Below are positions 36,625 to 48,835 of a stretch of DNA of 64,000 nucleotides, in pieces. The position numbers were made by a program, and so were the translations under genes. A model generated the notes under the pieces. That model was not told the origin of the DNA and did not search any database. It saw only the letters and a list, made by a program, of their open reading frames with translations. Source of the stretch: Chalciporus piperatus (Eukaryota; Basidiomycota; Agaricomycetes; Boletales; Boletaceae); the NCBI GenBank assembly GCA_038093975.1, contig JBBPTG010000078.1, forward strand, positions 57,671-121,670. The letters are read 5' to 3'. Each line of letters opens with the position of its first letter. The first letter of the stretch is position 1.

Positions 36625-37120
36625 TCGAGTTCGCTGGTCATCTGTTTCACGCCATTGTCATGTTTTTGATTTCTGATTGTATTAATGCACCGCCGATAAT
36701 CGTTGTATCCCAAGCAAGCTTTCCCGATTTTTCACCCCAAACGTGTTTGGGCTCTCTGGCTCTGTGTTCACGAGGCCGTTCGACGAGTAATCGTGATCAA
36801 GCGCGGCAGTCCGATCATGACCCGGTGCTTCCAGATTTCAGCTAATGCTTCGTTTTCGTTCTAGTCATAAGGTCCCTTGAGATCACCTAGATCATCGTAA
36901 TTGTGAACTGTGACGGCCAGCCACCTCTGATACCTCTGGGAATGTATCTAACAGGACTAGAGGAAGGGCCGTACTTTGTCGGCAGTGACCTTGTTTACAA
37001 GGCAAATTGTGACATGACTGACTAGCGGACTAGCGAGATGGCTCAATGCGGATACGGTGTACAAAATCTCGACCATTCAGCCACAATTTCCACCTGGGAG
37101 TGACCTTGTAAACAAGGTGA
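36625..37120. other. SUMO 3' flank
   Basis: Likely 3'UTR to about 36890; the MITE-like hairpin listed separately occupies 36985-37122. Nothing else recognised. Confidence 0.4.
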
Positions 37121-37122
37121 CT
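36985..37122. repeat. Short inverted-repeat (MITE-like) element
   Basis: The motif ccttgtttacaagg at 36989-37002 and its exact reverse complement ccttgtaaacaagg at 37104-37117 face each other. The inner flanks (caaattgtg and cacaattt) also pair. A hairpin-forming unit of about 135 bp is typical of MITEs; no clear target duplication was defined. Confidence 0.4.
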
Positions 37123-37381
37123 ACTTATACATTTTCTCCTGGTAATGGCTGAGGTACCGATTTACGTCAGCTGCGGTCACGGCACGCACTGCAAGTACAC
37201 GGCCAAATTGCGCACGCCCGTTACCTAACATTTGACGAAAATCCCCTTGTGTACCTTTGCTATTGACCAAATGAACCTCTTCAATACCAAATAGACCGGT
37301 CCAGATGTGAGGCTTATGTGACACCGCGCTAGGCACGTATTGGAGGCCAACAATTTCTGAGGTCTGTGTGGGGTCCGGCAT
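37121..37381 (-). CDS. Short hypothetical open frame
   Basis: An 86-codon frame (begins MPDPTQTSEIVGLQYVPSAV, contains TGLFGIEEVHLVNSKGTQGD). Base composition looks coding-like, but no family was recognised and no partner exon could be joined with confidence. Could be an exon of a longer or broken gene. Confidence 0.25.
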   Translation of the reverse strand: MPDPTQTSEIVGLQYVPSAVSHKPHIWTGLFGIEEVHLVNSKGTQGDFRQMLGNGRAQFGRVLAVRAVTAADVNRYLSHYQEKMYK

Positions 37382-37582
37382 AGGTTTGATAGGCCCTCGG
37401 GCAACGTATTCATAATGTCAGAGATGAAACACCGGTCAATCCCTTGCACTCTTGAGGTTTCTTAGGCATTCGTCCTGGTGCCCTACCAAGCTCTTGTTGA
37501 GGGAGTACAGTTGTGACTCGCACAGATAAGAAGAAAGTGATGTCATTCAAAGTGTTACAGACTGCGACAGACAAGTACAAAA

Positions 37583-38352
37583 TCATGTCGAAGATGGTGC
37601 TAGGGTGCCAGTGAGGAATTCAAGGGGAATATGTAAACGTTTTGAGGCAATGTCTTTCATCCCATCCCAAATGAATTCTCGAACGTCGTCCTGTAAACGT
37701 GAATCCCCTCTCTTCCTCGCATCACTGTCAATGTTCATCCAGTAAGACATGAAATTCCCCTCCATGCTAATCATCGGATTCCACCTTGGCCATTCTCCAT
37801 GGGGGAAGGAAGGGTATGCGGCAACAAATGCCATCCAGAAGGTGTCCCGCAGGACTTCGTAGCACTCTGGTCGAGTTTGTTCTATAGTAATGTCTCGTAC
37901 AAGGCAAACTTGAATCTCGTTCGCAAGTGATGCCCATGCGCGACTGTCGAGGTGGTGGAATTGGGGGGGAAGAGGGAAGAACGGGAACATAATCTGGAAG
38001 GATTTGTATCATGGCATCAAAGTGCGTTTAACGACATACCGAGGGCAGTCTTTGACTCTCAAAGCTCGAGCTCCGCACTTCTAAGGTCTGCGGGATGCCT
38101 GTGCGGGGATTTCTGCATTCCAAAGTCGGTATGATTTGGCCGAAGTAGTTGTCTGGAACCCGAACTGATATTTCTATGGGCTGAAACCAGTACCTGAGTG
38201 CGATGGGTGACAGGGAGTGTAACTAGGCTTACAATGTGTTCGGGCAGGTCTTGAGGCAAAGCCTTGCTATCGAACCTGATGGAAAAACACAGTGGATCGA
38301 GAACAAATGCATGGCGACTTTTTACAGTATTGACATTAATGACCATCGCCAT
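37583..38352 (-). CDS. Conserved-looking hypothetical protein, three exons
   Basis: Exon 1 starts MAMVINVNTVKSRHAFVLDP at 38352 and ends at a GTACTG donor after HRTQ. Exon 2 reads NYFGQIIPTLECRNPRTGIP to LPS before GTATGT. Exon 3 (from about 37990) reads MFPFFPLPPQFHHLDSRAWA to FLTGTLAPSST with stop at 37583. Both introns are under 50 nt with good borders, so this is probably a true gene. The aromatic and acidic C-terminal half (DTFWMAFVAAYPSFPHGEW) suggests a globular protein. No family recognised, no signal peptide or membrane segment seen. Confidence 0.55.
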
Positions 38353-38644
38353 TTTTTGTCGATGGTGAGGTGGACAGGAACCTGGAAGCTGAATATTGAA
38401 TGTTGAACGTTGAACAGTGAGCGGCAAAATTTGCAAGGCGAAATTTACCGAAAATGATCATGTGACATGGACCTTCATCCAACCAACTCCATCGACCTCG
38501 CAGCGCAAAATGACATCGCTGGCACGCACTGGTCGTGCTGCGTGCCTCGTGCTGAATGTTGAGGGATGGTTATACAAGTACATAACTGCGTACTAGTGTG
38601 TCCAAGCCTCAGCATTCACCCCTCTGAGTCTCAGCCATTTTGCA

Positions 38645-41600
38645 ATGACAAGATCTGCCTCGCAGCCTGCCACATTGGACCCCAAAGGTATCTCTGATGC
38701 TATCTCGTTTATACACAGAGCTTACTGAACTTGAATGTCCAGTATACCGCGAAGTTAGTGGATCGGGGCACATAGAATGTCTTGTATGTCCCAAGCACCA
38801 CGGTGCTTTCCAGACAATGCGGCGCTGTCATGTTTCGGGCCATGACAGGTCCAGGAAGCACCAGCACCGTCTTATCCAACTCGAGCGCGAAGATACGAGC
38901 CAGTCTACCACCTCTCGTGCGCTCTCACCGCACACGCTTCCTGCCATTGATCGCCACCTGCAGAACAGGTATGCGCAGGCTGTTCTCGATGGCGAGGTTT
39001 CAACCACAACAGGGCCTCCGTCATCTGTACAAGCACCTTCACCAATGGACACCCACGAGGACAGTGTTGATGAAAACTACGACAACGAGCTTGAGCTTCC
39101 AGTTGCGGAGCTGTGGAGTGAGTTTATGACTGACCGCACATTTGTACACACAGATTATTTCGAGGAAATGTGCAGCCTGTTGGAACAGGGGGAGGTGCTC
39201 TTCAGCTGCCCCCTGCACCATGGTGATGATGAATTGGGTCTCGAAATGGAGGATAGCAATGGTGATGAAGATGACGACCTTGAGCCTATTGATGGAGGCA
39301 TCGAGATACAAGGCAAGTGACTCGGACCTGCACGTTTGCCCGCATCCAAACTGATAAAAGACGATAGAAACTTCATTTGGGACTAATAACCGGGGGAAAA
39401 ATGCGGCAAAGGATTACGACGTTCCTGATGATGCCCCAACGTTCCCGTGGTCGTCCATTCAGGTTAGCATCATTCGATCTCCCCCGGGATGCCTGAAACT
39501 CATATCCTCCTCAGGAGTTTGCCACACATCTCCTATTCAGCTCCCCTCGTCTGCGCTTTTCAGAGGCCCAAAAAAAGTCCATTCTGAATTGGGGGACAGC
39601 ACTTGGAGCAATGGGTGTTCCTTCGTTGCACAGCTTGAAGAAAACCCAGGAACGAATCAAAAATCTCTTTGGTAACCCAACCGAAAAGGTCACCGCTGCG
39701 TCTGGCAATATCTTCTATTGTAACTCCATCAGCAAGGCCCTTGCAATGGTTTGTAACAAAATATTGTCACTCGAGCTCATTTTCCGACCTCCCCGCACAG
39801 GACTTCGCCAATCCCCTCACCCGCTTCTCCATGCAAGACTATCCTGAAGAAGGTGATGGTCGGATGTCCCAGGTCCATCATGGGTACAAGATGCTCGAAG
39901 GTCTTCCCGATAACCTAGCACCCCCCTGCGTTCGCAACAACAAGAAGATTTTTTTCGTTAACGAGCTCCTTCGGCTAGCGTCGCGCGAGTATTTCATCCC
40001 GAAGAAATACTTTCAGGCAAAACTGGAGGTTGAATCTGAGGCGGAAGTATTATCCTTGGGTCACCTGGTCTCGGTAACAGAAGTATGCTAGACTTTGCTT
40101 GCGTTAGTCTATATTTTTCTAACATTGTTGCACAGATGGGATTTGCTGTTGATCCAGAAATGGTTGTCGTCAAAGTCTCAACATTTGAACGTGCATTCAC
40201 TGAAATTGAGGCATCCAAAGCCGAGTTTGGAGTTGGCTTTACTGGTGAATATCACGCGGCTTCTTCGACGAGGAGTGACTCACCTCATTTCATGATACAG
40301 AGTCTTCTGCCCATCACGCCTGTCTTATGCCCAATCCGCTGCGTGAAAAGTCAGGTGGACGGATGGTTTTGACTGTCCCGCTCATCGTTTTTATGGATGA
40401 CGTGTCGGGAAACATCTCAAAGCAATGGAATAAGCACCACGTGGTGTACATGTCTAATGCTTCTATGTCGCGCGAAATGCTCGAGAAGGAGTTTTGCGTG
40501 CGGTTTGTCTCGTCATCTCCGCACGCTGCCCCTTTGGAACTTATGCGAGGAGTGAAAGAATCTATCCAGTAAGCTATCAGCTATGTCGTTCTATCTCCTC
40601 GCATTCTGAATAATACTCTAGGAAAGCTGCAAGTGACGGAATTATCACATGGGATGTGAAATACCACGAAGAGGTTATGCTTATCCCCTACAACCTTTTC
40701 TTGGCCGGCGATAACCCCATGCAGGCCGAAGAATGCAGCCATGGTGGACTGAAGTGCAATTACTTTTGTAGAACATGTAACGTAGGCGGTACAATGGCTG
40801 AGAAGAAGTCAGACAGTGGGTATAGCAAAGTTTTCGAGGTTAGTTCATATCTCTGAATTGGAAACCATCTCACGGAACTTGTTCTCAGGCTGGCGAGCTA
40901 CGGACACAAGAAAAGACATTATCCGACATCAAGGAGCAAATCAAAATGTCGAAGCTATCGGGGGGAACCGAGAAGGTGAAAACTGCAGTCAGTCAGACAG
41001 GCACACGGGACGCAGCCACTGCAGCCATCGTAGACCGCCTTCTAGACCTTGGAAAGCGGTTGCGAAAGCGGGAGGGGGGGAAACCTGCTATTCCAGAAGC
41101 AGAGATACGCGCTCAACTTGAGCGTGAATTTGAAGCAGCACTTGCTGGTCAGTCACTTGAAGACCACATCAACCCGTTGCTTGGAATGGCCGGCATGGAT
41201 GTTCACAAAGACACTCCAACCGAGATTCTCCACACGATCCTCCTTGGCATCGTAAAATACTACTGGGGCCAAACTGTTTATATCCTCGAGAAGGCGCACC
41301 TGCTCAACGTGTTCCAAACCCGTCTTGAGTCCGTGAACAAAGACGGGTTGAAAACACCTACGCTCGGGGCTGAATACATTGTCCGATATAAGGGTGCGCT
41401 CATCGGGAAACATTTCAAGAGCCTTGCCCAAGTCATGCCGTACTTGATCTACGATATCGTTCCGCGCACAGTTCTTGATGGCTGGACCATCATTGGCGAG
41501 CTTGTGGTTCTTCTTTGGCACACGGTGATTGAAGACAAAGAGGTCTATTTGGTGTGTTACATCCCCCTTCAAGTCGTACGTTCTGCCAAACTGATGATTA

Positions 41601-43453
41601 CCCACTGTAGGCCAAATTGTCCCGCACGATTGATGAATTTCTGAGCATCAGCGCTCAGTGTGCGCCGAGTATCCTCATTACTAAGGCGAAGTTTCATTTC
41701 CTGCTTCATCTCCCAATGTTCATCCGACGCTTTGGCCCCGCAATTCTCTTCTCAACCGAACGCTTTGAATCGTTCAACCATGTCTTCCGATTGGCATCAA
41801 TCTACAGCAACCGCCAAGCGCCTAGCCGCAACACATGTAAGGCATTTGCGGAGCAGGACGCCGTGAAACACATTGTCACTGGTGGTTCCTGGTTGAATCT
41901 GAAGTCGCGATGCTGGGTTCGGGCGGGCGAGAGCATCACAGCATACATTGCCGAGCACCCTGAACAACGCCGTCTCTTGGGTCTTCCCAACACAAAATCA
42001 CAAGCCCCGGGTAAGTTTGATGGTGAATGTGGACATTTACTGTGTTGACAGGCAGTTTGACAGGTTCCGTTCATCTCCCAACTCACAAGACGAATGGAAA
42101 ATCTGAAATTATCCCGACGGTGGTGTGGAGTTCAACTCGATCAGCAGTTGTTGCGCAACTTGAACCCGGCTCTCATCAAAATGTCGCCAGTGACCTATTT
42201 ATCAAATGCAAGTCGTTTGTGACGACAGATGGGGACAAAGCAAGCATCGGCAGCCATGTGATTTGGGGCCATAATCAAAGCACCGAGGTTTGTCATGTTC
42301 TCGTCCACTGCGTGAGCTGACTTTTACGCCTCGGATACTAGTATTCCATTGGAAAGGTTGTTGAGATCCTTGTTCCTCCCCAACAACATATCGCGACCCA
42401 TGTCGTCATCAGCTGTCTTCAGTTTTTGCCGGAACTTCACCAGCAACTGCGCGTCCCATGTCTCGAGTTTCCAACTCCGGAACATGAGGTCGTGATTTCA
42501 CCTAAAGTATGTCATTTACTGCATCACATTGGCTTTCTTTTCTCAAGTCTCACAAGAATATACTGTGTACCGTCAACGTCCAGCATAATTGTGCTGCGTC
42601 TGGAACTGCCTGTGACAAACCGCGGGAAGTCCAGGAGCAGCAGGAACGTTCGGAGACCACCAAGAAGAAAGTCGCATTCGACCACGCACCCACTAACATG
42701 TACGTTCTCAATGTCCACGCACTGCACAACTACCAGAGGGTTGCTGCTGCAATTCCCGAAGGAATACGGGCTCAGAGGAGCACGGAACGTGCCCTTGATC
42801 ATCGAGCCATTCGACTCCAAGCTGCAAAGCTTGTCCGCGAGAAAAAGCCAGTGGATACCACCGACATCGCAATCTCCGAAGGCGGAGGTGTCGCTGCCAC
42901 TGTTAATGCAGTCCCCCCTCCAGCTTTTGATCGTGCAGCCAACATTGCCGCCAAAAAGTCAAAGGCCAAGGGAAAGAAGACTGGCTCAACTTCGAGAACC
43001 TCGAAGGACCCTACACCTGCAACAGTCCAAGATGGGAGCCTTCCACGGATGGTCCCTCTTGATCCTCAGGTCTGCTTTACGAACTATCCACCCCCCCATC
43101 CTCCTGTTCCTATACCAGCACAAAGCCGACAGCCTGTCTCGCTGAGTCAGATCAGAAACCCCACCCTTCCCCCTGAAACCTTCTCTATTCAGGCTTCGAG
43201 GCAGAGCCAACGCCCACCGGTGTATCCCGTACCATCAGGTTACTCACAGCCTGATGTTGGCAATTATTATTCGCCCCCAATAGCACCTCAACCGCCAGAT
43301 GGCAATTGGCAAACCTATACCAGTCAATTCCAACTCTCTGGATCGCAGCCAGCTGCAAGCAGCAATCTTGGTGTACAGTTACAGTCTGCAGGTTCCGGCG
43401 ACAGTGGTATTCCGAACCATTTTCTAAATACCTTCCATGTAAATAATCGATAG
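38645..43453 (+). CDS. Large transposase-like protein of an agaric DNA element
   Basis: Exon 1 MTRSASQPATLDPK (ATG 38645) joins to VYREVSGSGHIECLVCPKHH, a CxxC...H...H zinc-binding start followed by RRCHVSGHDRSRKHQHRL. The central core includes PLIVFMDDVSGNISKQWNKH, FVSSSPHAAPLELMRGV, GDNPMQAEECSHGGLKCNYF, GMDVHKDTPTEILHTILLG, IGKHFKSLAQVMPYLIYD and ILFSTERFESFNHVFR. Repeated Asp-centred motifs and the NPMQAE block recall DDE/RNase-H-like transposases related to Plavaka/KDZ types; the exact family name is not certain. The C-terminal exon is Pro-rich and likely disordered (42500-43453). Introns are short GT-AG and no frame break was noticed. It probably forms one unit with the gene at 43610. 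Confidence 0.6.
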
Positions 43454-43609
43454 TGTCGTGCTGTAAAATATTTTCAATGGTTCTCCTCCTGAGTTGCTTG
43501 AACCGAAAATCTGCACGCGATCCATGCTTTACGTGTCACAATTTACTGCTTCCCTTCAAATTTCCTCCCAAGTCTGCCTTGAACCACACCATTCGTGCTC
43601 CAAGTTCCA

Positions 43610-45088
43610 ATGAGTTTCCTCTCCCGTTTTGTGCTGCATCCTGCCTCCGAGTCACCATCCCCAGGACCTCAAGCGGCTGCTGTGTCAACGAACCCAGAGA
43701 GCTCGCAGAACGAGCCATCGAGGACCGAGCCGGATGGTGAAGATTTTTCAAACCGACGTGCATCTAGCAAATCGCCAAGTCCCCCATCAACACCAACCAG
43801 CCGCCGAGTACGATCAGAGTCTCTCGACGCAGAACTTGCGCGTAGGGAGGTTGAAGTAAAACGCCGCAAGGAATATGCAGTTATTCTTTGCGAAGAGCAC
43901 GGGTTAGCTGAGGGGTCATTGCATGACTTTGCGGAGGTACGGACTCACAATGTCATCCATGAACACTCAACAAATGCCTCCATTGCCAGCTGGACGAAGT
44001 AAGGATGCTCATGAGCATCCATGCGAGTCTGTTGGCTGGCAACAAGGTAGAAAGAAAGTCAGCTGCTATTACATTCATCAAGTCCGAAGAATTCAAGGTA
44101 AATTGAACTCGTGGATGTGGGTCCCTACTCACCGTCCAGCACAGGAAATTCTGAAAGACCGGCTTCGTGGGTGCTTGCTGTCCCCGAACTTGACTGCATA
44201 TGTTCTCGAGCTGGCAAACAAGGTCTTCGTGAGTGAGTAACAATAAGTCATCCACGTAAACTAACTTTCTTCATAGAGCTACGCAAAGAAGAACCTCGAG
44301 ATGTTCAAGATTCCAGTGGAGGCCGTTGAGGACCCCGAGATGTCCGACTCCATTAGCACCCTCATGAAGGAAATCCTGACCTCGCAGCGATCCAACATGA
44401 AACAGAAGGTGATATTGTCAGTGATTTGAAAGGATGTCAGTAGGATTAACTATCATGCACCTAGATTGCTGCTGGTATCCGGAACACGGTACACATATCT
44501 GTCCTTTCCAGGTCACTGGCACCAGGGGGTTCATACGAGGTCACGATGGCACATTGGAGTCGCTTTGCCTTTCTGGTAAGCGATCAACCTAAGAAGCCCA
44601 ACCTTACAGCAATTAATACACTGACGGTAATGCAGCGCGCAGGCATGGCGATCTTCGACACTGTTGTCGAGGAATGCAAGGAAGCTCAGACAGCTTGCAA
44701 AAAGGCGGGATCGGACAGCAGACAGCAACCAACCCCGGAAGCGGGCGAAACTACTGAAGCGGCTGCCGGGGAGAGTCCGCAGAACCCCGAAAGGGTCTGG
44801 GTGTCGAGTGAATACTGGGAGTTCTTGGATCTTCTCCTCTGCGACATCAGGAAGGCTGCTCGTAAAGCGGAGGCCACACCCCACGGCCGTGAGAAGCATG
44901 TTCAGGCGTAGGATTTTTTCCTGCTCCAACGCATTTCCGAAGTTGATTTACGGCACAGGTTTTTCACTGATTGTCTGCAGAAGGATCTGCGGAAATTCCC
45001 TGCCAAAGCAGCGCAAGTGAACAATCCCCCGTACGAGAAAGTGTCCGTTCAGTGGCAAAAGGCCATACACACTGAGCTCATCTGGTAA
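43610..45088 (+). CDS. Partner protein of the transposase-like gene
   Basis: Starts MSFLSRFVLHPASESPSPGP; a Ser/Pro-rich, basic N-terminus precedes a helix (ARREVEVKRRKEYAVILCEE). Exons then read MSIHASLLAGNKV, SPNLTAYVLELANKVF, LEMFKIPVEAVEDPEMSDSI, APGGSYEVTMAHWSRFAFL, then EYWEFLDLLLCDIRKAARK and a final KFPAKAAQ...HTELIW with TAA at 45086-45088. All helices, no catalytic motif seen. The gene lies 157 bp after the transposase-like gene on the same strand, and I recall similar protein pairs in agaric genomes. Probably an accessory DNA- or protein-binding factor of the element. Splicing partly inferred. Confidence 0.5.
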
Positions 45089-45704
45089 TGGTATTCATCA
45101 ATATTCTCGCTATAATGTTCTGTGCTACACAATCATGTACCTACGTTACAAGTCAATGGCAACTAGTTTTTGAAGATTCTTCACTGCGCAAAAATTAGAC
45201 CCCAGCAGGACAGCATCACCAACAGGACAGTATTGATGCCATTGTTGCCATTCGCCAATGCTGCAGCCAGCCACCAGGCCACCATGCGGGACAGGACAGT
45301 GAAAGGTTACCTGTGGCGTTCAAACTAGGTTCGAGCGGTCGATGTTGGTTGGTAGAGTCTGCCATAGATGTGATGCTTCGGCGAAGCACGCGTAGAGAGG
45401 TGGTCAAACATCGACAACACATACGACCTGACCTCAGACAGGCCCTTGGCCGATTGCTGTCCAAGCCGCCGGCTTGCAACATATGTAGAGCGCTCTAGGC
45501 TTGAGCATACAGTAAGTGCCATCTTTGCTGACAACGAATCACGCGAAGTGAGCCGGCGGGGACATCCAGTGCCAAGGCTATCGTTAATGCTGCTGACTAT
45601 GCTAATGTGTCATTTGACGAAAATTCCCTCAAGAACCACACCCAGACCCCTGCTAGACCTCGACCCCCACTGTGGTCAAATTGACCCCCCACACAACTGA
45701 CCGT
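45089..45704. other. DNA downstream of the two-gene element
   Basis: No gene recognised. The element's end should lie here, but no terminal inverted repeat partner to the 38430-38640 side could be recognised by eye. Confidence 0.3.
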
Positions 45705-45935
45705 GTACGTTAGTTGCTGAGCGCCAAGAATAGTAAAATGACCGTCGTAGACCGTTTGTGGAATGTCCATAAGCATTGGCATTCTGTATGCATCATCGCG
45801 CGTCGCGGTACGCACTGCAAGTACGTTAGTTGTTGAGTGTCAAGAGTAGGCATGTCGTACCGTCGTAGACCGTTTGTGGAATGTTCATAATCATTGGCAT
45901 TCTGTACGCGTCATCGCGAGTCACATTCCCTGCAT
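45705..45935. repeat. Two-copy tandem repeat, 116 bp unit
   Basis: gtacgttagttg begins at 45705 and again at 45821. Both copies continue through cgtcgtagaccgtttgtgga and cattggcattctgta to a cgcg-containing end. The copies differ at several bases, so the duplication is not brand new. No gene inside. Confidence 0.7.
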
Positions 45936-46098
45936 GTTTCATTTCATTTCTATTTAATTTCAGTTGGTAGACAGTTAGCGAATAGTAGACGTGTCACGTT
46001 CACCAGAGACTGCAGCACAAACTCGTGTTGGGCACTAGATAAGACAAGCGCGACGCTAAGGAGAAAGAAGAAATGTAGAGAAACTATGTAGATATACG

Positions 46099-46360
46099 AT
46101 GACAAAGCGGACACGGGACCATACAGACGATCCGTCGTACGTTCTTCAAGACCCATGCGTTCGAAAGTCGGCACGCCTCACGAAACTGACTGAGAAGGCG
46201 AACTTGAAGGCGGCCATTGAGGAAAAGACGAGCACTGTACCAACCAAAAGGGTAACGAGAGATGCTAGCCCTGCTGCAACTGAAGCACCGCCCACGAAGG
46301 CAATGCCGCCGACAAAAAGGTACGGGCGGTCGCGGGCAATGGTGATCCCGACACGATGAC
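46099..46360 (+). CDS. Short basic hypothetical protein
   Basis: Frame begins MTKRTRDHTDDPSYVLQDPC, then RKSARLTKLTEKANLKAAIE and an Ala/Pro/Thr tail ending at 46359. RKSARLTK is a typical nuclear-type basic patch. Downstream text in other frames (SEDEDD; later EQEAKLVVELRRDPSRGG) suggests the gene was once longer or has introns that could not be joined. Function unknown; possibly a pseudogene. Confidence 0.3.
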
Positions 46361-47275
46361 AGAGCCATCAAGACCCCGGACCACTGTATCGAGGCACCCT
46401 GTTGTCCACAGCGAAGATGAAGATGATATTCCACGGAGCCCAGTTTGATGGAAGTGGAGCAGGAGCGGTCGCCAAGCATAGAAGAGGTCACGGCACCTGA
46501 GGAAACTTGAACGCCAAGCGCGATTGCATACATATCAATTACTGGGTGTCTAGAGGAGTTCTCGGAGCAGGAGGCCAAGCTGGTTGTTGAGTTACGCAGA
46601 GATCCATCGAGGGGAGGTATCATCATGCTGGACAACATGCACATGCGAGTGCGTCATTGTTGTGTGAAAGCTGTCAAGGAGCACAGTGACTCGGAGGAGA
46701 TTCTCACTTTGACTCACCAACTTCATTGCTTTCGTGCTAACCTACGACATCAAGTTTCTTAACACAGAACAAACTACGCTAGATAGGTATTTCAAAAAGT
46801 AAATACACTCTCTCCTTCGTGCCCTACTTAGATGGTCACCGCGGGAAAAGTATGATCTTGCATATCTATGCTTATGCGTAAAGAATCTGCCGCTCCCGAC
46901 GATATGCATTATGAGGATGTCGACTGTAGTACCAAGACGGACCCGACTAGTACTAGTTAGCACCTTTGTCAATGCCACATGCACAGTTGCTCGGATCTTC
47001 ACCACAACACGACATTGTGTTCGTTCAAATTCGTAGAAACTGTAACTACATCAAAGATTTGCAAGGATACAAAAGGTGAGTTGCTGAAGAAACAACGTGG
47101 TCTGGGGAAGCGATCGTCCTCATGGGTAGACCGAAAGCAAAGCACTCAAGTAACAGTACGGACTGACAGTATGCAGTCGACGCGAGTGGAAATAAATGGG
47201 AATCACCGGCACCTCCGTGTATTTAGCAAGCTACTATGCTGACTGACTGTGTACATCTAAACAATGCAGAACGTG
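46361..47275. other. Region without a clear gene
   Basis: 46360-46640 may hold downstream exons or relics of the preceding short gene. The remainder to 47275 shows no family motif on either strand. Confidence 0.3.
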
Positions 47276-48375
47276 CTAGCAGTAGTGACGCATGGGCGTG
47301 CCAGGGACCTCACCAGCTTCGAGCAAAGTCTCCAACCCCATGTCCAAATGTTGCCACCTGGTATACTCTGCGGTGGCACGCGTTCTCGCAGCGCGGCAAA
47401 AGTCAATGATCCTCCAGTGATACACGCGCTTTGCGTACGAAGAACGCAGCCCAGGCAATGCATTTGGGGATGACGATAAAGCGAGTATGTTTTGAGGACG
47501 GATGTCCCAGTGGATTATCCCTATAGATTCAAGTTCCTCAAACATGTCCAGGAAATCTTTGCTGGAATAATAATTAGCGCTCGTCCATAATCGCTATGCG
47601 AGCGCTTACTGAGTGTCCTGATCGGGTTGCTTGAGGACAGGATAATGGGGTCCGAGTTTCTCCAGAACAAGGATGGACACCAGACGACGATTGAAGTCGA
47701 TTGAAGTCCGCTCAAAGGGTTCGGCAAACGGGAATTCGTCGTGCTGCTCAGCTTCGCGCTGTTGACTGATCGAGTTATCAATTTTGTTCCAAGCAGAAAT
47801 TCGAAGATTATCAGACACTTCAGCCACAAAGAAGCCATAGCAACGGGGAATAAGAACACCTTGAAGCGACTCCATTTTGTCGTAGAACCATGCCTCCCGC
47901 GCGGCACAGTAAGCTGTATAGGGCATGGCAATTTTGATAGCCAGCGGGGGGATGTAGTGCGACGTAGCAGCCGAGCACGTCGTATTAACGGCGCAGGAAT
48001 AGACAGCACCATCAGCACCATCTGATATCATCTCGCTCAGAGTGAGCTCGAGATGCAAGTCTCCAGGCAGAGAAAGGTCACAGGGAGGGAGCTTTGGCGG
48101 GGCTGGGTTATTGTACTGGGACGCCGGGCAGTGGTATATTATTGCAGGAATTCGTTTTCCTGGAAGGATATAAAGAGGGACGGCGGATTGCTCGCTGTCT
48201 GTCGCGAGACCATTGAGAGTGAGCTTAGAGACTGCGTTGTGGGGCTGCGAAACACGAATAATCAGTCAAGCATTAATGCATATCAAAACGTACGAACAAG
48301 TTCATCCAAGTCCTTCATGACGAGTAGGTAGAAAGCTGAGGTTTGAACAGCGAAATGACACCAACGACGCGACAT
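47276..48375 (-). CDS. Protein-kinase-like protein, intact member of a local family
   Basis: Likely start MSRRWCHFAVQTSAFYLLVM at 48375. An intron follows KDLDELV (48290 region), then SKLTLNGLATDSEQ, GDLHLELTLSE, GAVYSCAVNTTCSAA (glycine-loop position, not canonical), PPLAIKIA (VAIK-like lysine) and REAWFYDKMESL (alpha-C-like Glu). LVSILVLEKLG is the hinge. A second intron near 47575 joins KDFLDMFEELESIGIIHWDI; the catalytic loop is HWDIRPQN and the metal Asp is in RIIDFCRA. All key residues (K, E, D, N, D) are present with variant surroundings, so activity is plausible. N-lobe relics of this family are scattered at 24.1, 27.0 and 34.7 kb; this is the only intact-looking member. Confidence 0.6.
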
Positions 48376-48835
48376 TACAATTTAAAATATAGTGTCAATT
48401 TCGAACTCAGCTGAGACCACAGCGGATCTTGAGCGGATCGTAAAGCTTAACGCGCCCCCAACTTGGCCCCAATTTAACGCCCCAATTCCAGGTGTACGAA
48501 GTTGCTGGACGGTACGTAGGACCGTCCACATGCAGCCCATTCGTTCCTTTGGTATCATCGATTCATCGCCGGCTCAATCCACATACATTTCCCCCTATCC
48601 CTCACGCATTCGATTGATTATCATGACTCCTCTACTGACTCGGAACTGATCCCTGGTGCTCTCGCCCCAACAATCATTGTTCCTCTCTGGCGCCACCATA
48701 GGCACGATCAGTAACAACAGGCGCTACTGTGTGTACTCCATCAATCCTATTGTCATCCATAACTGGACTAGCCTGTTTCTCTCAGACTTAAATTGTGTCT
48801 GGCACTGACCGGTCACCCATCAATCATTCGCTACA
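48376..48835. other. Divergent intergenic region
   Basis: Lies between the minus-strand kinase and the plus-strand nuclease-like gene and probably holds both promoters. No clear TATA box noted. Confidence 0.4.
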
